Shown here one piece after another: positions 30,636 to 40,273 of a stretch of 64,000 bases of DNA. Where the stretch lies: the NCBI GenBank assembly GCA_049487715.1, contig CP150588.1:124001-188000 (forward strand), in the 5' to 3' direction. Under the pieces are notes generated by a model that was not told where the DNA came from, made no database searches, and worked only from the letters and a program-made list of their open reading frames with translations. Numbering within the stretch: the stretch's first letter is position 1; the number at the start of each line of letters is the position of its first letter. The translations under genes and the position numbers were made by a program. The stretch is from Pycnococcus provasolii (Eukaryota > Chlorophyta > Pseudoscourfieldiophyceae > Pseudoscourfieldiales).

Positions 30636-31379
30636 TTAACTTAGCTGGCTCTGGTTTGCCATGTCGAAGAATTCCGAGAAGCTGACTCTGCCGTCGCCGT
30701 CGGCGTCCACCTGCGCGATGAGCGCGCGCACCTCGCTCTCGTCGAGGCGCTCGCCGAGTGCCTCGAAGAAGAGCCCGACGTCGCGCGCGTCGAGGAAACC
30801 GTCGCCATCCTCGTCGAAGGCGGCAAAGGCGTCGCGCACCTCATCCTCGCTGAACTCGCGCGGGGTTTCGAACGGCTGGCTTGCATCCGCGGTTGGCGCT
30901 CGTCGGCGGTTTGGCCGCTTACCCGCCGGGTTCGATATCTGCAGGCGTTCCAAGCCGCGGTTTAGCGCACCGCCGGCATCGTCGTGTCGCTCTCGCGCGC
31001 TCTCCAGCTCGCTGCGTGCGGTGTCCAGTCCCGCCGTGCTTCCATCCTCACTTCCGTCATCCTCGCTGACAAAACGGTCACTGTCTCCCTCCGTATTGCT
31101 GTCCGTGTAGTAGCTGTGGCTGTAAAAGTGTGTGTTGTTTGTGCAAGTTCAGTTAGTACGAAATGGCCTTATGCTAATAAGTGGATAGCACCCAGAGGTT
31201 GAATACACCAAGGAAGAAGGTACGTACTGGCTCCTTGCACTGTTGAGCGCCATGGAGGCACCTCCTCCTCCTCTCGGCGTCTCGAAGTCGCCACTGCGCT
31301 GCTTCGGCGGCCTTGAGGAAGATCCTCCCGAAGGACCCTGAACGAATCCGTCCTCGCGAGGCGTCGCGAAGTCCGCCAT
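30636..31379 (-). CDS. Small acidic EF-hand protein, two exons
   Basis: Exon 1 31379-31228 and exon 2 31119-30636; the intron (31227-31120) starts GTACGT and ends TTTTACAG, with phase 2 on both sides. The product is about 211 residues. Exon 1 has two copies of an F-x-TPR motif (DFATPRED and DFETPRGG). Exon 2 opens with a long acidic stretch, then a TPR-like third copy (FETPREFSEDE), followed by a calmodulin-type EF pair with loops DEDGDGFLDARD and DADGDGRVSFSE. Calcium binding by both loops is expected. The FxTPR triplet could be a docking motif. It shares a 380-bp promoter region with the divergent PIG-U gene. Confidence 0.75.
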
Positions 31380-31759
31380 ACACAATACAAAGAAGCAGAT
31401 ACAGCAGTGAAGCAGAAAGCTCTGGCACGTGAGAGCTGCGAGAGCTGGTGAGCTGTGAGCTGTGAGGTGTGAGTGCGCGGCACACTGTTCACAAACTACT
31501 GTGTGCAATGATGGCGAAGACGAAGGGAGGCGGAGCGCGGCGGAGGAGCACGACCAAACGTCTCGTTGAAACATCCTGAATTATTTCATGTTTATGTTAT
31601 ACAATCCCATGCAAATTTACCAAGTTACGAAGTTCCATCGACTTGGAATTACGGTCATTAGATTTCTGCTCCGCCGCTCCGGTGCTCCCCCTTCTCCACC
31701 GCTGCGCCGTTCCCTTGAGCTTGATCAAGCTCAAGTGCCCTCACGTGCCGCGCTCCGCC

Positions 31760-33106
31760 ATGGCTGCGTCTTCGTCGTCGTTCAGCTGGTCCATTGTTTC
31801 TGTGATATCGACGGCATATGTCGTGCGCCTGCTTTTGGCCAAGGCGCTCATCAATGACTTCACCGACTACCTCGGACATGCCGACCTCGTGCGACCCGTC
31901 GTCGCGAACGGGGCAAGCACAGCCGACATAGTACACGTCAAGCGCCAAAACCCCATCTTCGCGCAGTACCTCGACTTCGACGACGAAGCGAGCACGGGAC
32001 TTAGTGCGGTGACGACGGCCGCGGACGTACTTGCCGTACTTGCCGTGTGGGCGGCGGCAAGAAGCGTCACCACAGACAAGACCAAGGCGGACGCACTCGC
32101 GGCCGCCATCGCGTGGAATCCGTGGTGTATGCTCGCGTGCGTTGGCCGTGCAATCGCGATGTTCGAGAGTGCTCTACTTCTGTGCGCGTTGGCTGCAGCC
32201 GGGAACGGAAACGCGTTTGCAAGTGCAGTCATGCTTGCAGGATGCACGTGTCTGCTTCCCGGTTCGCTTCTTCCTTTCCTGCTCGTGTTCCCTTGCATGC
32301 TGCTGCTTGCAAAGTCTGCGACGAAGTGCCTGACGTTCGTCGCATCCGCCGTGGGCGTGACAACAGCGTTGGCGTTGCTCAATGCGAGCTTGTGCGAAAG
32401 CTGGGGTGCCGCGCGATGGTCGTGGCTTCAGGCGAGCTTCCAGGCGAACTTTCAAGTCAACACGCCGCCGAACATGGGCCTGTCGTGGTACCTGCAGAGC
32501 TTGATTGAAGCGCCGGAGGCGAAGGAGGCATTTCAGGCGGCGATGTACGTTGCGCCGTGCATGATCGCGGCACCCGTGTTTGTGACGTTCCGCGACAGGC
32601 AACGAAGGCGAAGGAAAGCACTGGCACGTCTGCGCCCAACCATCTCGCCGTGCGACGCGCACAAGGTGCTTAAAGAAAAGGGCACGAGCGCATCTGCGCC
32701 GAAAATCGCAGGTCCATCTTCACACGCGAGGATTGCTTGGTACCTGGCCAATCTGCTCGTCGTGTGCCACTTGGTGTTCAAACCGAGCGAGTCGCGCGCA
32801 TCGGACGTCGCGCTCGCATGCGCGACAACCGGCCTTGCGTGCATGCTTTTGCCTGGTTGGCGTCCTGCGTTGCTGAATACGCTCATGGCGATTTTGCCTG
32901 GTTTCGTGAATATGTGGGGTGGTTTATTCGGCGACGCTGGCGAGATGGTTGGATTTGTGAGCGTGCTTACGAATTTGAGCTGGTTGTGCGTGAGTGTATA
33001 CATCTTGTGGTGTTCTCTGGCGGCGGAGAGCGACGAAAATGCCGCATTTGCGGATGACGACGACGTTGGTGACGAGGACGATCAATGTCGGGATAAGGAT
33101 GACTGA
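31760..33106 (+). CDS. PIG-U-like GPI transamidase subunit
   Basis: ER membrane protein of about 448 residues from ATG 31760 (the open frame upstream is leader). It has around eight hydrophobic segments and the family hallmark TPPNMGLSWYLQSLIEA, matching the PIG-U motif TPNxGLxWYxFxE. An N-terminal lumenal-type segment and mid-membrane NPWCMLACVGRAIAMFE also fit the mannosyltransferase-like fold of PIG-U. PIG-U (CDC91) is part of the transamidase that attaches GPI anchors to proteins in the ER. The C-terminus is acidic and unconserved. The N-terminal SPY/RLxEG signature of typical PIG-U is not obvious, so this is a diverged member. Confidence 0.72.
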   Translation: MAASSSSFSWSIVSVISTAYVVRLLLAKALINDFTDYLGHADLVRPVVANGASTADIVHVKRQNPIFAQYLDFDDEASTGLSAVTTAADVLAVLAVWAAARSVTTDKTKADALAAAIAWNPWCMLACVGRAIAMFESALLLCALAAAGNGNAFASAVMLAGCTCLLPGSLLPFLLVFPCMLLLAKSATKCLTFVASAVGVTTALALLNASLCESWGAARWSWLQASFQANFQVNTPPNMGLSWYLQSLIEAPEAKEAFQAAMYVAPCMIAAPVFVTFRDRQRRRRKALARLRPTISPCDAHKVLKEKGTSASAPKIAGPSSHARIAWYLANLLVVCHLVFKPSESRASDVALACATTGLACMLLPGWRPALLNTLMAILPGFVNMWGGLFGDAGEMVGFVSVLTNLSWLCVSVYILWCSLAAESDENAAFADDDDVGDEDDQCRDKDD

Positions 33107-33831
33107 ACTACGGTATCGTAGTACATGAGTGTTACATACATACAATAATATCTATTTCCGTCGTTGAAATGCTCCAGGAGTGCAAAGTACATGTAGTAAG
33201 TTGTTGTTTACTTTTCCAGCTGGACACGTCGCGGATCTCTCATCACCTCGAGACACACACATGTAGGCGTGAGTGATGAGCGACCGGCCGGCACTTTATT
33301 TATGGTAGTTGTTCATGTTCTGTTCATGTTCATGTTCTGTTCATGTTGTTCTGTTCTCGCCAACAAGACTCGCACTCCGTGCTCGCCAGGAATGAAAACA
33401 AAATCGGGCGGGAAACAACTGCACACGAACGTTCCTAGGAGGTCACATTCATTTTGCACTTCGCCCGGCTGCGCCGTTCTCGCCCGAGTGTAATTTCTAC
33501 AAGACTCGCCCGGCTGCGCCGTTCTCGCCCAAGTGTTACAAGACTCGCCCGGCTACGCCGTTGCTCGCCCGAGTGTAAGCGACCGGCCTGCACTTTATTG
33601 ATTTATGGTTGAAAAACGATCCCATAAAGCTATTCATTTCATTTCTTCGAAGCTTCCTAGACTATTTCTTCATGATGAGCATGCTCCTTCTGAGGAGGAC
33701 GAAGATGGGTGACACCCTTGGAGGGACTCACTCAATAAAGGGAGGAAATCAATTAAATTGACAGATATGATGGACACGTTTTTGGTGATGGATGGAGCCT
33801 CCCTCCCTCCGAATTTCCTGGGCCATTGACT
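33107..33831. other. Intergenic region with short dispersed repeats
   Basis: CTCGCCCGGCTGCGCCGTTCTCGCCC-like units (motif ACTCGCCCGGCT) recur three times at about 33461-33570, and GTTCATGTTCTGTTCATG units occur at 33310-33350. No gene is supported. Confidence 0.6.
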
Positions 33832-33987
33832 GGTCGACAACGACGGATCCCCAAAATTCTTCCCCAATCTGGTCGACAACGACGGATCCCCGAAATTCTT
33901 CCCCAATCTGGTCGACAACGAGGGATCCCCGAAATTCTCCCCGTACTGATTGACAACGAGGGATCCCAAAAATTCTCCCCCGTTTCC
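33832..33987. repeat. Four-copy 39-bp tandem repeat upstream of the eS8 gene
   Basis: Copies start at 33832, 33871, 33910 and 33949. The unit is GGTCGACAACGACGGATCCC then CGAAATTCTTCCCCAATCT. The last copy is more diverged. The unit is a multiple of three; on the minus strand it reads as a 13-residue peptide repeat (NFGDPSLSTRLGK) in a 131-codon open frame, which has no other support as a gene. Confidence 0.9.
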
Positions 33988-34063
33988 CTTGCCCCCTTGG
34001 GCTTTGCCCCCCCCAGGGGGCCCAGCCCTCCCTTTACCTTCAAAAGGGTACTCCAAAGTTCCC

Positions 34064-34117
34064 ACCCCGAACCATTATTCTCCAAAATGAAATCCACCAA
34101 CCCCGAATAATGAATCC
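34064..34117. promoter_or_regulatory. Two AACCCCGAA motifs upstream of the eS8 gene
   Basis: ACCCCGAACC at 34064-34073 and AACCCCGAATAATGAATCC at 34099-34117, about 130-185 nt before the ATG at 34248. The second copy matches the LPA1 upstream copy (AACCCCGAATAATCAATCC) at 18 of 19 positions. Confidence 0.5.
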
Positions 34118-34247
34118 ACAGATTCACGGGGAGGAAAAACCCCGGGGAGGTATCCCCATCTGAGAACGTCTTGGGCCGCCGCCGTCGCTCCCCCCCGTTC
34201 TCCCCCCCCCTCGCCGACGACAGCCATCCCACCCTCATTCTGTGAAT

Positions 34248-35292
34248 ATGGTACGTGCTCTTTGTATTACTTTAGGTTGCTTTTGCGCTGTTTCTTGTGT
34301 GTGTGTGTGTGGTGTGTGTGTGGTCATCTCGCTGGTGTGGTCTCGATGAAGCTGTGGTCTCATGGTCATGTGTCATGTGACTCGTGCTTGAGATATCATG
34401 CTGGCTCCACAGTACAGGGGGATCCACTCGAAGCCTTTATGGGGGCGTCGCGCAAATCTCTCTGCTCTGGGAAAAGGAGTCGGAGTCTGTCCGTCTGTCC
34501 GTCTGTTGCTCATCAAGTCAAGGGGGAGATGAATGAGGTCGTCGTTGTCTTCGTCTCTGGCGGGAGTCGTTGGTGGTGGTGTCTGATCATCGTACCAAAA
34601 ATACGCATCCAACCTTCATCCATGTGGAACTAACAAACCTCACTACTACCCTCCTTTTCTCACCACAGGGTATTTCACGCGACTCGCTTCACAAGCGCCG
34701 CCGGACGGGAGGCAAGCAGCCGCGCTGGCACAAGAAGCGCAAGTATGAGCTCGGACGTCAGCCGTCGATGACCAAGCTGGCACCCAACGCCGACGTCCGC
34801 CCCGTTCGCGTGCGCGGTGGAAACACCAAGTTCCGCGCGCTCCGCCTCGACGCGGGCAACTTCTCGTGGGGATCCGAATCGGTCACGCGCAAGACGCGCT
34901 TGCTTGACGTGTCGTACAACGCGTCCAACAACGACCTCGTGCGTACGCAGACTCTCGTGAAGAACTGCGTCATCCAGGTTGACGCCGCGCCGTTCCGCGC
35001 GTGGTACAAGCGTCACTACGGAGAGGACATCATCTACCTCACAAAGAAGGGAAAGGGAATGGAGCCGGAGGCGCCAGTTAAGCGCAGCGCGAGCGTGGCG
35101 GCGAAGATCGCCAAGCGCAACGAAAATCACAAGGTGGATGTCAACCTGCTCGACCAGTTTGCCACCGGACGCCTGTACGCGTGCGTCACCAGCCGGCCGG
35201 GACAGTGCGGACGCTGCGACGGATACATCCTCGAAGGAACGGAGCTGCAGTTCTACGTGAAGAAGATGCAGAAGAAGAAGAGCAAGGCGTAA
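34248..35292 (+). CDS. RPS8: 40S ribosomal protein eS8
   Basis: Small-subunit protein eS8, 208 residues. Exon 1 is only the ATG (34248-34250). The 418-nt intron starts GTACGTGC and ends CACCACAG, and exon 2 starts at 34669 to give [17 protein letters not shown]. Conserved eS8 blocks [42 protein letters not shown] and the C-terminal [20 protein letters not shown] are intact. Length equals the family norm. An intron directly after the start codon is common in eukaryotic ribosomal protein genes. The intron was inspected for a box C/D snoRNA, which eS8 genes of animals host, but none is convincing. Confidence 0.97.
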
Positions 35293-35442
35293 GGCGACGT
35301 CCCTACTACGTCTTGTACCTGGAATTGCAGCTCATTTCAGTAATGAAATGAGGTTCACTTCCTTCCAACGGACGGTCGGTCGTTCTATGTCACACACACC
35401 CACTCGCAACAAACAAACAAAATGGCAAAAAGCAAGCAAAAG

Positions 35443-36912
35443 TTACTGCTCCACCATGCGATTCGTCCAGTCCTCCTTCAGACTTAAGCCCGTGGCCATC
35501 GCGTCCCACGAGGGCATGCCCACTCCGCTGACGCGAATCGCGCCGTCGAGATTGAGCTGCAGGTACACACCGTCGCGGCGATTCATGTCCTTCTCCGACA
35601 TCAACCTGTCGAAAAATGCACGCCACTCGTCGAGTGCCACCGCGTCAAGCTCAAGTCCCTTGGAACCCGCATTCGCCACCGCCGCTTCCATCGGAGACAT
35701 CTCTGCTTCGTCGGGCGACGAGGCAAATCCCCTCGACTCTTCGTCGTCCTCCTCCTCCTGTCCCGTGATTGGCACTTGCACAATCACCACGCCGCGGCGC
35801 TTAAGCTCGCTGGCCCATCTGCGCTTCGCATCCTTCACCGAACCACTCAGCATGCCTCGCGGGCCGTACAGCACGACAATGCGAGCGGACTGCCTCAGCC
35901 GGCTCAGAGGTACGACGCGCCTCTTACCAATCTTCACCTGTAGAGTTCCCACGCTTTCCTCTCGCTCCGCCGCATCCTCGTCGCGCTTGATGTTGTCAAA
36001 CTCGCCCTTCAGCACGTAGCTCAGTCCAAGCACGGCGACGAGGTTGATGGCAAAGTTCTGCAGACTCGTCGCGATCGTCTCCGCCTCCTCGCCCTCAATC
36101 AAAGGCTGCGCGGGCGCACCTCCGTTCGCGAGCTGTCCCACGAGCTTCGCGGTGATGATGATCAGCCCAACAAAAGCGCCGAGGTCTAGCCCGCCTAGGA
36201 TCGTCATGCGGCTGAACCGGAATGGGTTGCGCGCCTCTGCGCGCAAGCGCACCTTGCTCTTCGAGTCGGGGTTTCCACCGCGCACTTCCGCGCCTAGCTC
36301 GTCAAACTCGCGTCGTTCCCGGAACGGCGCCATGTCTGGATCGCTGAGGAGGACGCTGAACTTGAGGTCGTAGTCGTTGATGCACACGCGCAGCGCGTCC
36401 GCGGCGTCGTCCCAGTTGCCGAGCTGTACGTCGCAGCACGCGCCGTTGTAGAGTGCTGCTCTCATTTCGTCGTCGTTGGGCGCCATGCCCTTGGCTCGGT
36501 TGAAGAGGTTGAGCGCCTTCGCCGCGCGTGTTTTCAGCGGCGCCGCCTTGTCCTTGAAGATCTCGAGTCCAAGGTTGATGGACTCTTCCGCGCTCTTAGG
36601 TTCGACAGATGCGGAAAGAGCGATTGTCGTCCCTTGCTGATTAGACGGAACCGCTTTCAAACGGGTTTGTTGGAAACGAAGGTGAAGGCGAAGATCACGA
36701 AGATGGCTGGCACCACAGGCACCAGAACCAGAGTCCAAATCACGACGACACGGAGACCCTAACCCTGCCAAATCACGTAGACCTATGTGATGAGCAACCA
36801 CTATGACGCGATGACGAGAACCCAAAGGACGACGACGGGCACGACCATGAGAGGACCCATAGGAGCACCTGAGGACCTGAGAGAATGACGACGTTGTGGA
36901 AGACGCAGCCAT
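35443..36912 (-). CDS. LPA1: LOW PSII ACCUMULATION 1 (LPA1)-like thylakoid assembly factor
   Basis: A 489-residue chloroplast protein that in Arabidopsis binds D1 and assists photosystem II assembly. An arginine/serine-rich transit peptide of about 95 residues is followed by a TPR-like pair (EESINLGLEIFKDKAAPLK, then ALYNGACCDVQLGNWDDAAD) and DPDMAPFRERREFDEL. Two membrane segments follow (ILGGLDLGAFVGLIIITAK and NFAINLVAVLGLSYVLKG). The C-terminal domain contains RQSARIVVLYG and ends with IRVSGVGMPSWD, a family hallmark. Order and length match plant LPA1. The transit-peptide coding region contains an ACCCTAACCCT sequence at about 36756-36766. An AACCCCGAATAAT motif lies about 130 nt upstream. 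Confidence 0.9.
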   Translation of the reverse strand: MAASSTTSSFSQVLRCSYGSSHGRARRRPLGSRHRVIVVAHHIGLRDLAGLGSPCRRDLDSGSGACGASHLRDLRLHLRFQQTRLKAVPSNQQGTTIALSASVEPKSAEESINLGLEIFKDKAAPLKTRAAKALNLFNRAKGMAPNDDEMRAALYNGACCDVQLGNWDDAADALRVCINDYDLKFSVLLSDPDMAPFRERREFDELGAEVRGGNPDSKSKVRLRAEARNPFRFSRMTILGGLDLGAFVGLIIITAKLVGQLANGGAPAQPLIEGEEAETIATSLQNFAINLVAVLGLSYVLKGEFDNIKRDEDAAEREESVGTLQVKIGKRRVVPLSRLRQSARIVVLYGPRGMLSGSVKDAKRRWASELKRRGVVIVQVPITGQEEEDDEESRGFASSPDEAEMSPMEAAVANAGSKGLELDAVALDEWRAFFDRLMSEKDMNRRDGVYLQLNLDGAIRVSGVGMPSWDAMATGLSLKEDWTNRMVEQ

Positions 36913-37043
36913 GGCTCAGCCTGATGTGAAAAATAAAATGGGATTTGTAATTTGTGGTGTGTGGTGGGGGGGACTTTTTTTTACCCCAGAGAATCTGCAA
37001 ATCCCCTCAACCCCCGGGGAGAACTCCATCCGAGGAGGATTGA

Positions 37044-37055
37044 TTATTCGGGGTT
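37044..37055 (-). promoter_or_regulatory. AACCCCGAATAAT motif upstream of LPA1
   Basis: Plus strand TTATTCGGGGTT; on the LPA1 coding strand AACCCCGAATAATCAATCC, about 130-145 nt before ATG 36912. Confidence 0.45.
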
Positions 37056-37458
37056 ACCAGGGTTCTTGGAGTTGGGACTTGGGGGATTCCAATGGGAGCG
37101 AAAACTCAAAAATCCTATTCTGAAAAATCCGTGACGGTGGTTGACGGAATCTACGGTGACCAGTGTGTGTTACGAAACGGAAGGTAAAGAAGGTAGAAAG
37201 CAAAGAGTGATTGTTACAAAGGTAAAGTAGTTGTTCGTGCGCTGCGAGCGCGCCGGCGGCGCCGCCAGGTGAAGCGCGTTAGCAGCTCACAGCCACTTAT
37301 TACATCTAATCTCCATCACGTCTTGTGAGACCTCCGGGGTTTGGGGCACTCCGCCTTGATGGAGGGTGTTTCCTAACCCCCACATCTACTGATTGGGGAC
37401 CCCGGATGGGCATTTGATTTAGATTCTAGAGGATTAGGTTTGTCACCCACTGGGATCC
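37056..37458. other. Intergenic sequence before the inverted repeat
   Basis: No supported gene; GCGCGCCGGCGGCGCCGCC is a GC-rich palindromic stretch near 37248-37267. Confidence 0.5.
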
Positions 37459-37636
37459 CCGGTGGCCCAAGCTTTGGACCCGGGACCTTTTGGTGACAAC
37501 TTTACCGGTTGTATCCTAAACCTCCCTAGGTTGTCTCCAAGGAGGAACGACGCCACTAAAATTGTTAAGAGAGTGGTTAAGTTACTAGTAGGGGGAGGTC
37601 ACCAAAAGGTCCCGGGACCAAAGCTTGGGTCACCGG
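37459..37636. repeat. Near-perfect 38-bp inverted repeat with 102-nt spacer
   Basis: The left arm 37459-37496 and right arm 37599-37636 are reverse complements at 36 of 38 positions. Core elements are CCCAAGCTTTGG and CCCGGGACCTTTTGGTGA. The spacer has no coding character. This could be a transposon-derived hairpin (MITE-like) or a terminator/cruciform; no target-site duplication was identified with certainty. Confidence 0.8.
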
Positions 37637-37652
37637 GATAATCCACAACGTC

Positions 37653-37916
37653 GTGCTCGGAACAATCACCGCAGAGGCCGCTTTGGCCGCCGACGACGAC
37701 AGCCAAAACGGAATCCTCTTAATTGCCTATTTTTACGAGCAGTGGGGCTCACCCAGTTTGCCGAACACTATCACTGCACTACGCGAGCTCCTCAACACGA
37801 AAGTCGAGTACAACGACAATCCAGCACCGGCCTTCAAGAATGTCGAACGAATCATGAGGGACTTCTTTCCTGAAAGCGGCGACAATATCAAAATCGCGCT
37901 CGTTTTCAAGTTATGA
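37653..37916 (+). pseudogene. Coding-like 87-codon relic next to the inverted repeat
   Basis: An open stretch reading ITAEAALAADDDSQNGILLI, then FYEQWGSPSLPNTI and KNVERIMRDFFPESGDNIK. The residue mix looks coding rather than random, but it begins without a credible start and has no known domain. Its closeness to the inverted repeat suggests a mobile-element remnant. Confidence 0.3.
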
Positions 37917-38806
37917 TCTCCGGACAGGGGTGGACGGGTGGTGAAGTAAACTACTAACTAGTTGTCAGCAAGAAGTCCATGCAAACAAACAAATTTTAAA
38001 ATTGAGTCTATTGACCACATCTTTTTCTTGCACACGGTTAGTAATGTGTGTCTTGCGGACATATCGCATAGAACACAATTTCAAAATTTATTCATCAAGC
38101 AAGCGCCGCAGCGGTGCCATCTCGTTGCCTTTGCGTCGGCGGCAGGCGAGGCTACTAAAGTAAGGTGATTATCAACTCCTTATCATCTTAGCACGCCAAT
38201 GACGCCATGGCGCTACGACTCTCTCCTCCTCCTCTTTCTCCTCTCCTCTCCTCTCCTCTCCTCCTCCTCCTCCTCCTCCTCCTCCCCCGTCCCCGACATT
38301 CCTGGCGACGGGGGCTGCCGCCCCCGACATCGCCCGGCGGCCCGTCGTTGTCCAGGAGAGTGATGTCGGGGTGGCGGCAAGTCCGACGTCGCCCTGGGCC
38401 CGCCTCGCGCGGGGACTACCACCTGAACCCCCAGGCATCTCCGTGCCCGTCCAGGAGAACCCCCATAAATAATTCCCCGGGGAGGCTCACCTACAAGGAA
38501 TTGACCAAACACGTCATAATGTGTTTGCGCAAACACGGGTAAAACCAAACCGGGTTTTGCAAAAGTCCGTTGTATTGTATGTGTGGCCCTAACCAAACCA
38601 AACCAAACCAAACCCCTAACTGGACCTACTCGTAGTGGACAATGCCCCTTAAGTCTACATTTTTTAAGGGGCCACTCAAAAAGATCCCCCCCCGCGGGGG
38701 TACCCCGGGTTACGGGTACCCTTCGAAACCTTCGTAGGTAGGGTTCGGCCGGCGGGTGTTTACCCACGCGGCCACGCGGCCATTCACGCGGCCATCGCTC
38801 GCTCCG
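37917..38806. other. Intergenic region before the desaturase
   Basis: Contains a CTCCTCCTCCTC run (38220-38284), a CCAAACCAAACCAAACC array at 38592-38612 leading into CCCCTAAC, and short CACGCGGCCAT repeats at 38764-38792. No gene is supported. Confidence 0.55.
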
Positions 38807-39988
38807 ATGACGTCAGGAGACCTTCGAGGCGGCCGCTTGGTGGGCAATAATGCCTCAGGGTCAGTTTCAGGGTTGGGGAATGACAAGCGCAAGCGTCAAC
38901 CTTTCTTTCAAGGCAGTGAAAGTCCGCCTGTTAAGTTGCGACCCTGGTATCGGCGCGGGGGCATGCACGTCACGGAGGTCGGGTACGCGTTGCTGTTCGG
39001 TGGGGCGCAGTACGTCCTGACGAGGGACCTCCTGGGGCTCTCGTGGGACGTTGGGACCACGTCGTACCTCGCGTGCGTCGTGCTCTGCGTGATCCTGGGG
39101 CAGCGCCCCACCGGGGGAGTCAGCAACGAGCGCTGGTTCTACGCCACCGTGCTCACGCCCGCCTACTTCGCCTTGTTCTTCTTCGTGCCGTTGCTCACGG
39201 CGCCGGTGGCGTGCCTGGCCGCCTTGGTAGTGGGGATCATCTTCAAGGCTGCGTGCATGAGCGTCTCCATGCACCGGTACAGCGCCCACCAGGCGTTCAC
39301 GTGCGGGCCGTTCGCGTCGTGCTTCCTCCACTGCTTGGGGTGCCTCGCCGCCCAGGGCGGCCCGCTGTGGTGGGCGACCAACCACCGTGCCCATCACAAG
39401 TTCTGCGACGCCGACAAGCGCGAGACCGGCTCGCCGAACAACGTCGACCCGCACTCCCCCATACTCGAGAGCCCCGTCGACGCCTACGCCTTCCTGGTTA
39501 CCCACCGCACCATCAAGGAGGAGTTTGTACCTCGGCACTGCGACAGCCTGGCGGCCCGCCTGATCGACACGTGGTGCTCCTTGCCAATGCTCCTCGAATA
39601 TCTGCTCGCCTACCGCCTCCTCGGCTCGACGGGGCTGTGGGTTGCGTGCATGACCGGCTACGGCTCGCAGGTGCTCACGCTCTGGTTCAACGTGCTGAAC
39701 CACATACCGAAGTCCGGGGAGGCGGACAAGTATGGGTGCCGCGCCGCCGACGTCAGGGCGACCGTGGCGCCGAACGTCTTCTTCGCAATGATCAACAGGC
39801 TCCAATGGATCATGGTGCTTATCGGCGAGGACATGCACGAGCACCACCACGTGCACGGGAACCTGGCGGAGAGGCCGGGCCTGGACCTGTCGTGGCGCTT
39901 GTTCGTGCTCCCAATGCGCGCTGTTGGGCTCATCAGCAACGTCAAGACGATGAATCGGGAGCCGCCGCCGCCGCCTCCGCGACGCTGA
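38807..39988 (+). CDS. Delta-9-type acyl-lipid/acyl-CoA desaturase
   Basis: Membrane-bound di-iron fatty acid desaturase, 393 residues from ATG 38807. The three histidine boxes are present: HRYSAH at about residue 165, NHRAHH at about 201 and MHEHHHVH at about 346, with DPHSP between boxes 1 and 3 as in stearoyl-CoA/acyl-lipid delta-9 desaturases. Four to five hydrophobic segments surround them. The region is visibly richer in G and C (GGG, GCG, GTG codons) than neighbouring genes, which suggests a distinct base composition, possibly recent acquisition. No transit peptide is evident; an ER or plastid location cannot be decided. The proline run at the C-terminus is unusual. Confidence 0.85.
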   Translation: MTSGDLRGGRLVGNNASGSVSGLGNDKRKRQPFFQGSESPPVKLRPWYRRGGMHVTEVGYALLFGGAQYVLTRDLLGLSWDVGTTSYLACVVLCVILGQRPTGGVSNERWFYATVLTPAYFALFFFVPLLTAPVACLAALVVGIIFKAACMSVSMHRYSAHQAFTCGPFASCFLHCLGCLAAQGGPLWWATNHRAHHKFCDADKRETGSPNNVDPHSPILESPVDAYAFLVTHRTIKEEFVPRHCDSLAARLIDTWCSLPMLLEYLLAYRLLGSTGLWVACMTGYGSQVLTLWFNVLNHIPKSGEADKYGCRAADVRATVAPNVFFAMINRLQWIMVLIGEDMHEHHHVHGNLAERPGLDLSWRLFVLPMRAVGLISNVKTMNREPPPPPPRR

Positions 39989-40273
39989 AGCGCGCCGCAT
40001 ATGCGGTGCTGCAGAATAATGTAATAATTTATTATAAAATTGATTATTATAAATAATTAACCGTTGTCAATGTACTGTATGCTACACAAGGTTTTCGTGC
40101 ACCTTACACATGTACTATGTAATAGGGTGGTAACACGTATGTAGACACACATGCGTTATATAGAACTATGATGTGTTGTTCATCCTCCGTGCGTTGAAAG
40201 AGCTGGTCGAAATAAGCAACAACAAAGTATACTACATCCATTCCGTTACTGAATGAGCAACCTTAGCAGCAAG
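39989..40273. other. Convergent AT-rich spacer
   Basis: AT-rich 3' region (TTATTATAAATAATTA near 40041-40060) between two convergent genes. Nothing else is seen. Confidence 0.6.

Noticed and set aside
33832-33987. CRISPR-like repeat-spacer array
   Set aside because: Units are contiguous 39-bp tandem copies without unique spacers, in a eukaryotic genome.
34251-34668. Box C/D snoRNA in the eS8 intron (AGATGAA near 34527 and CTGA near 34579)
   Set aside because: The C box is a poor match and no terminal stem flanks the boxes; the family precedent alone is not enough.
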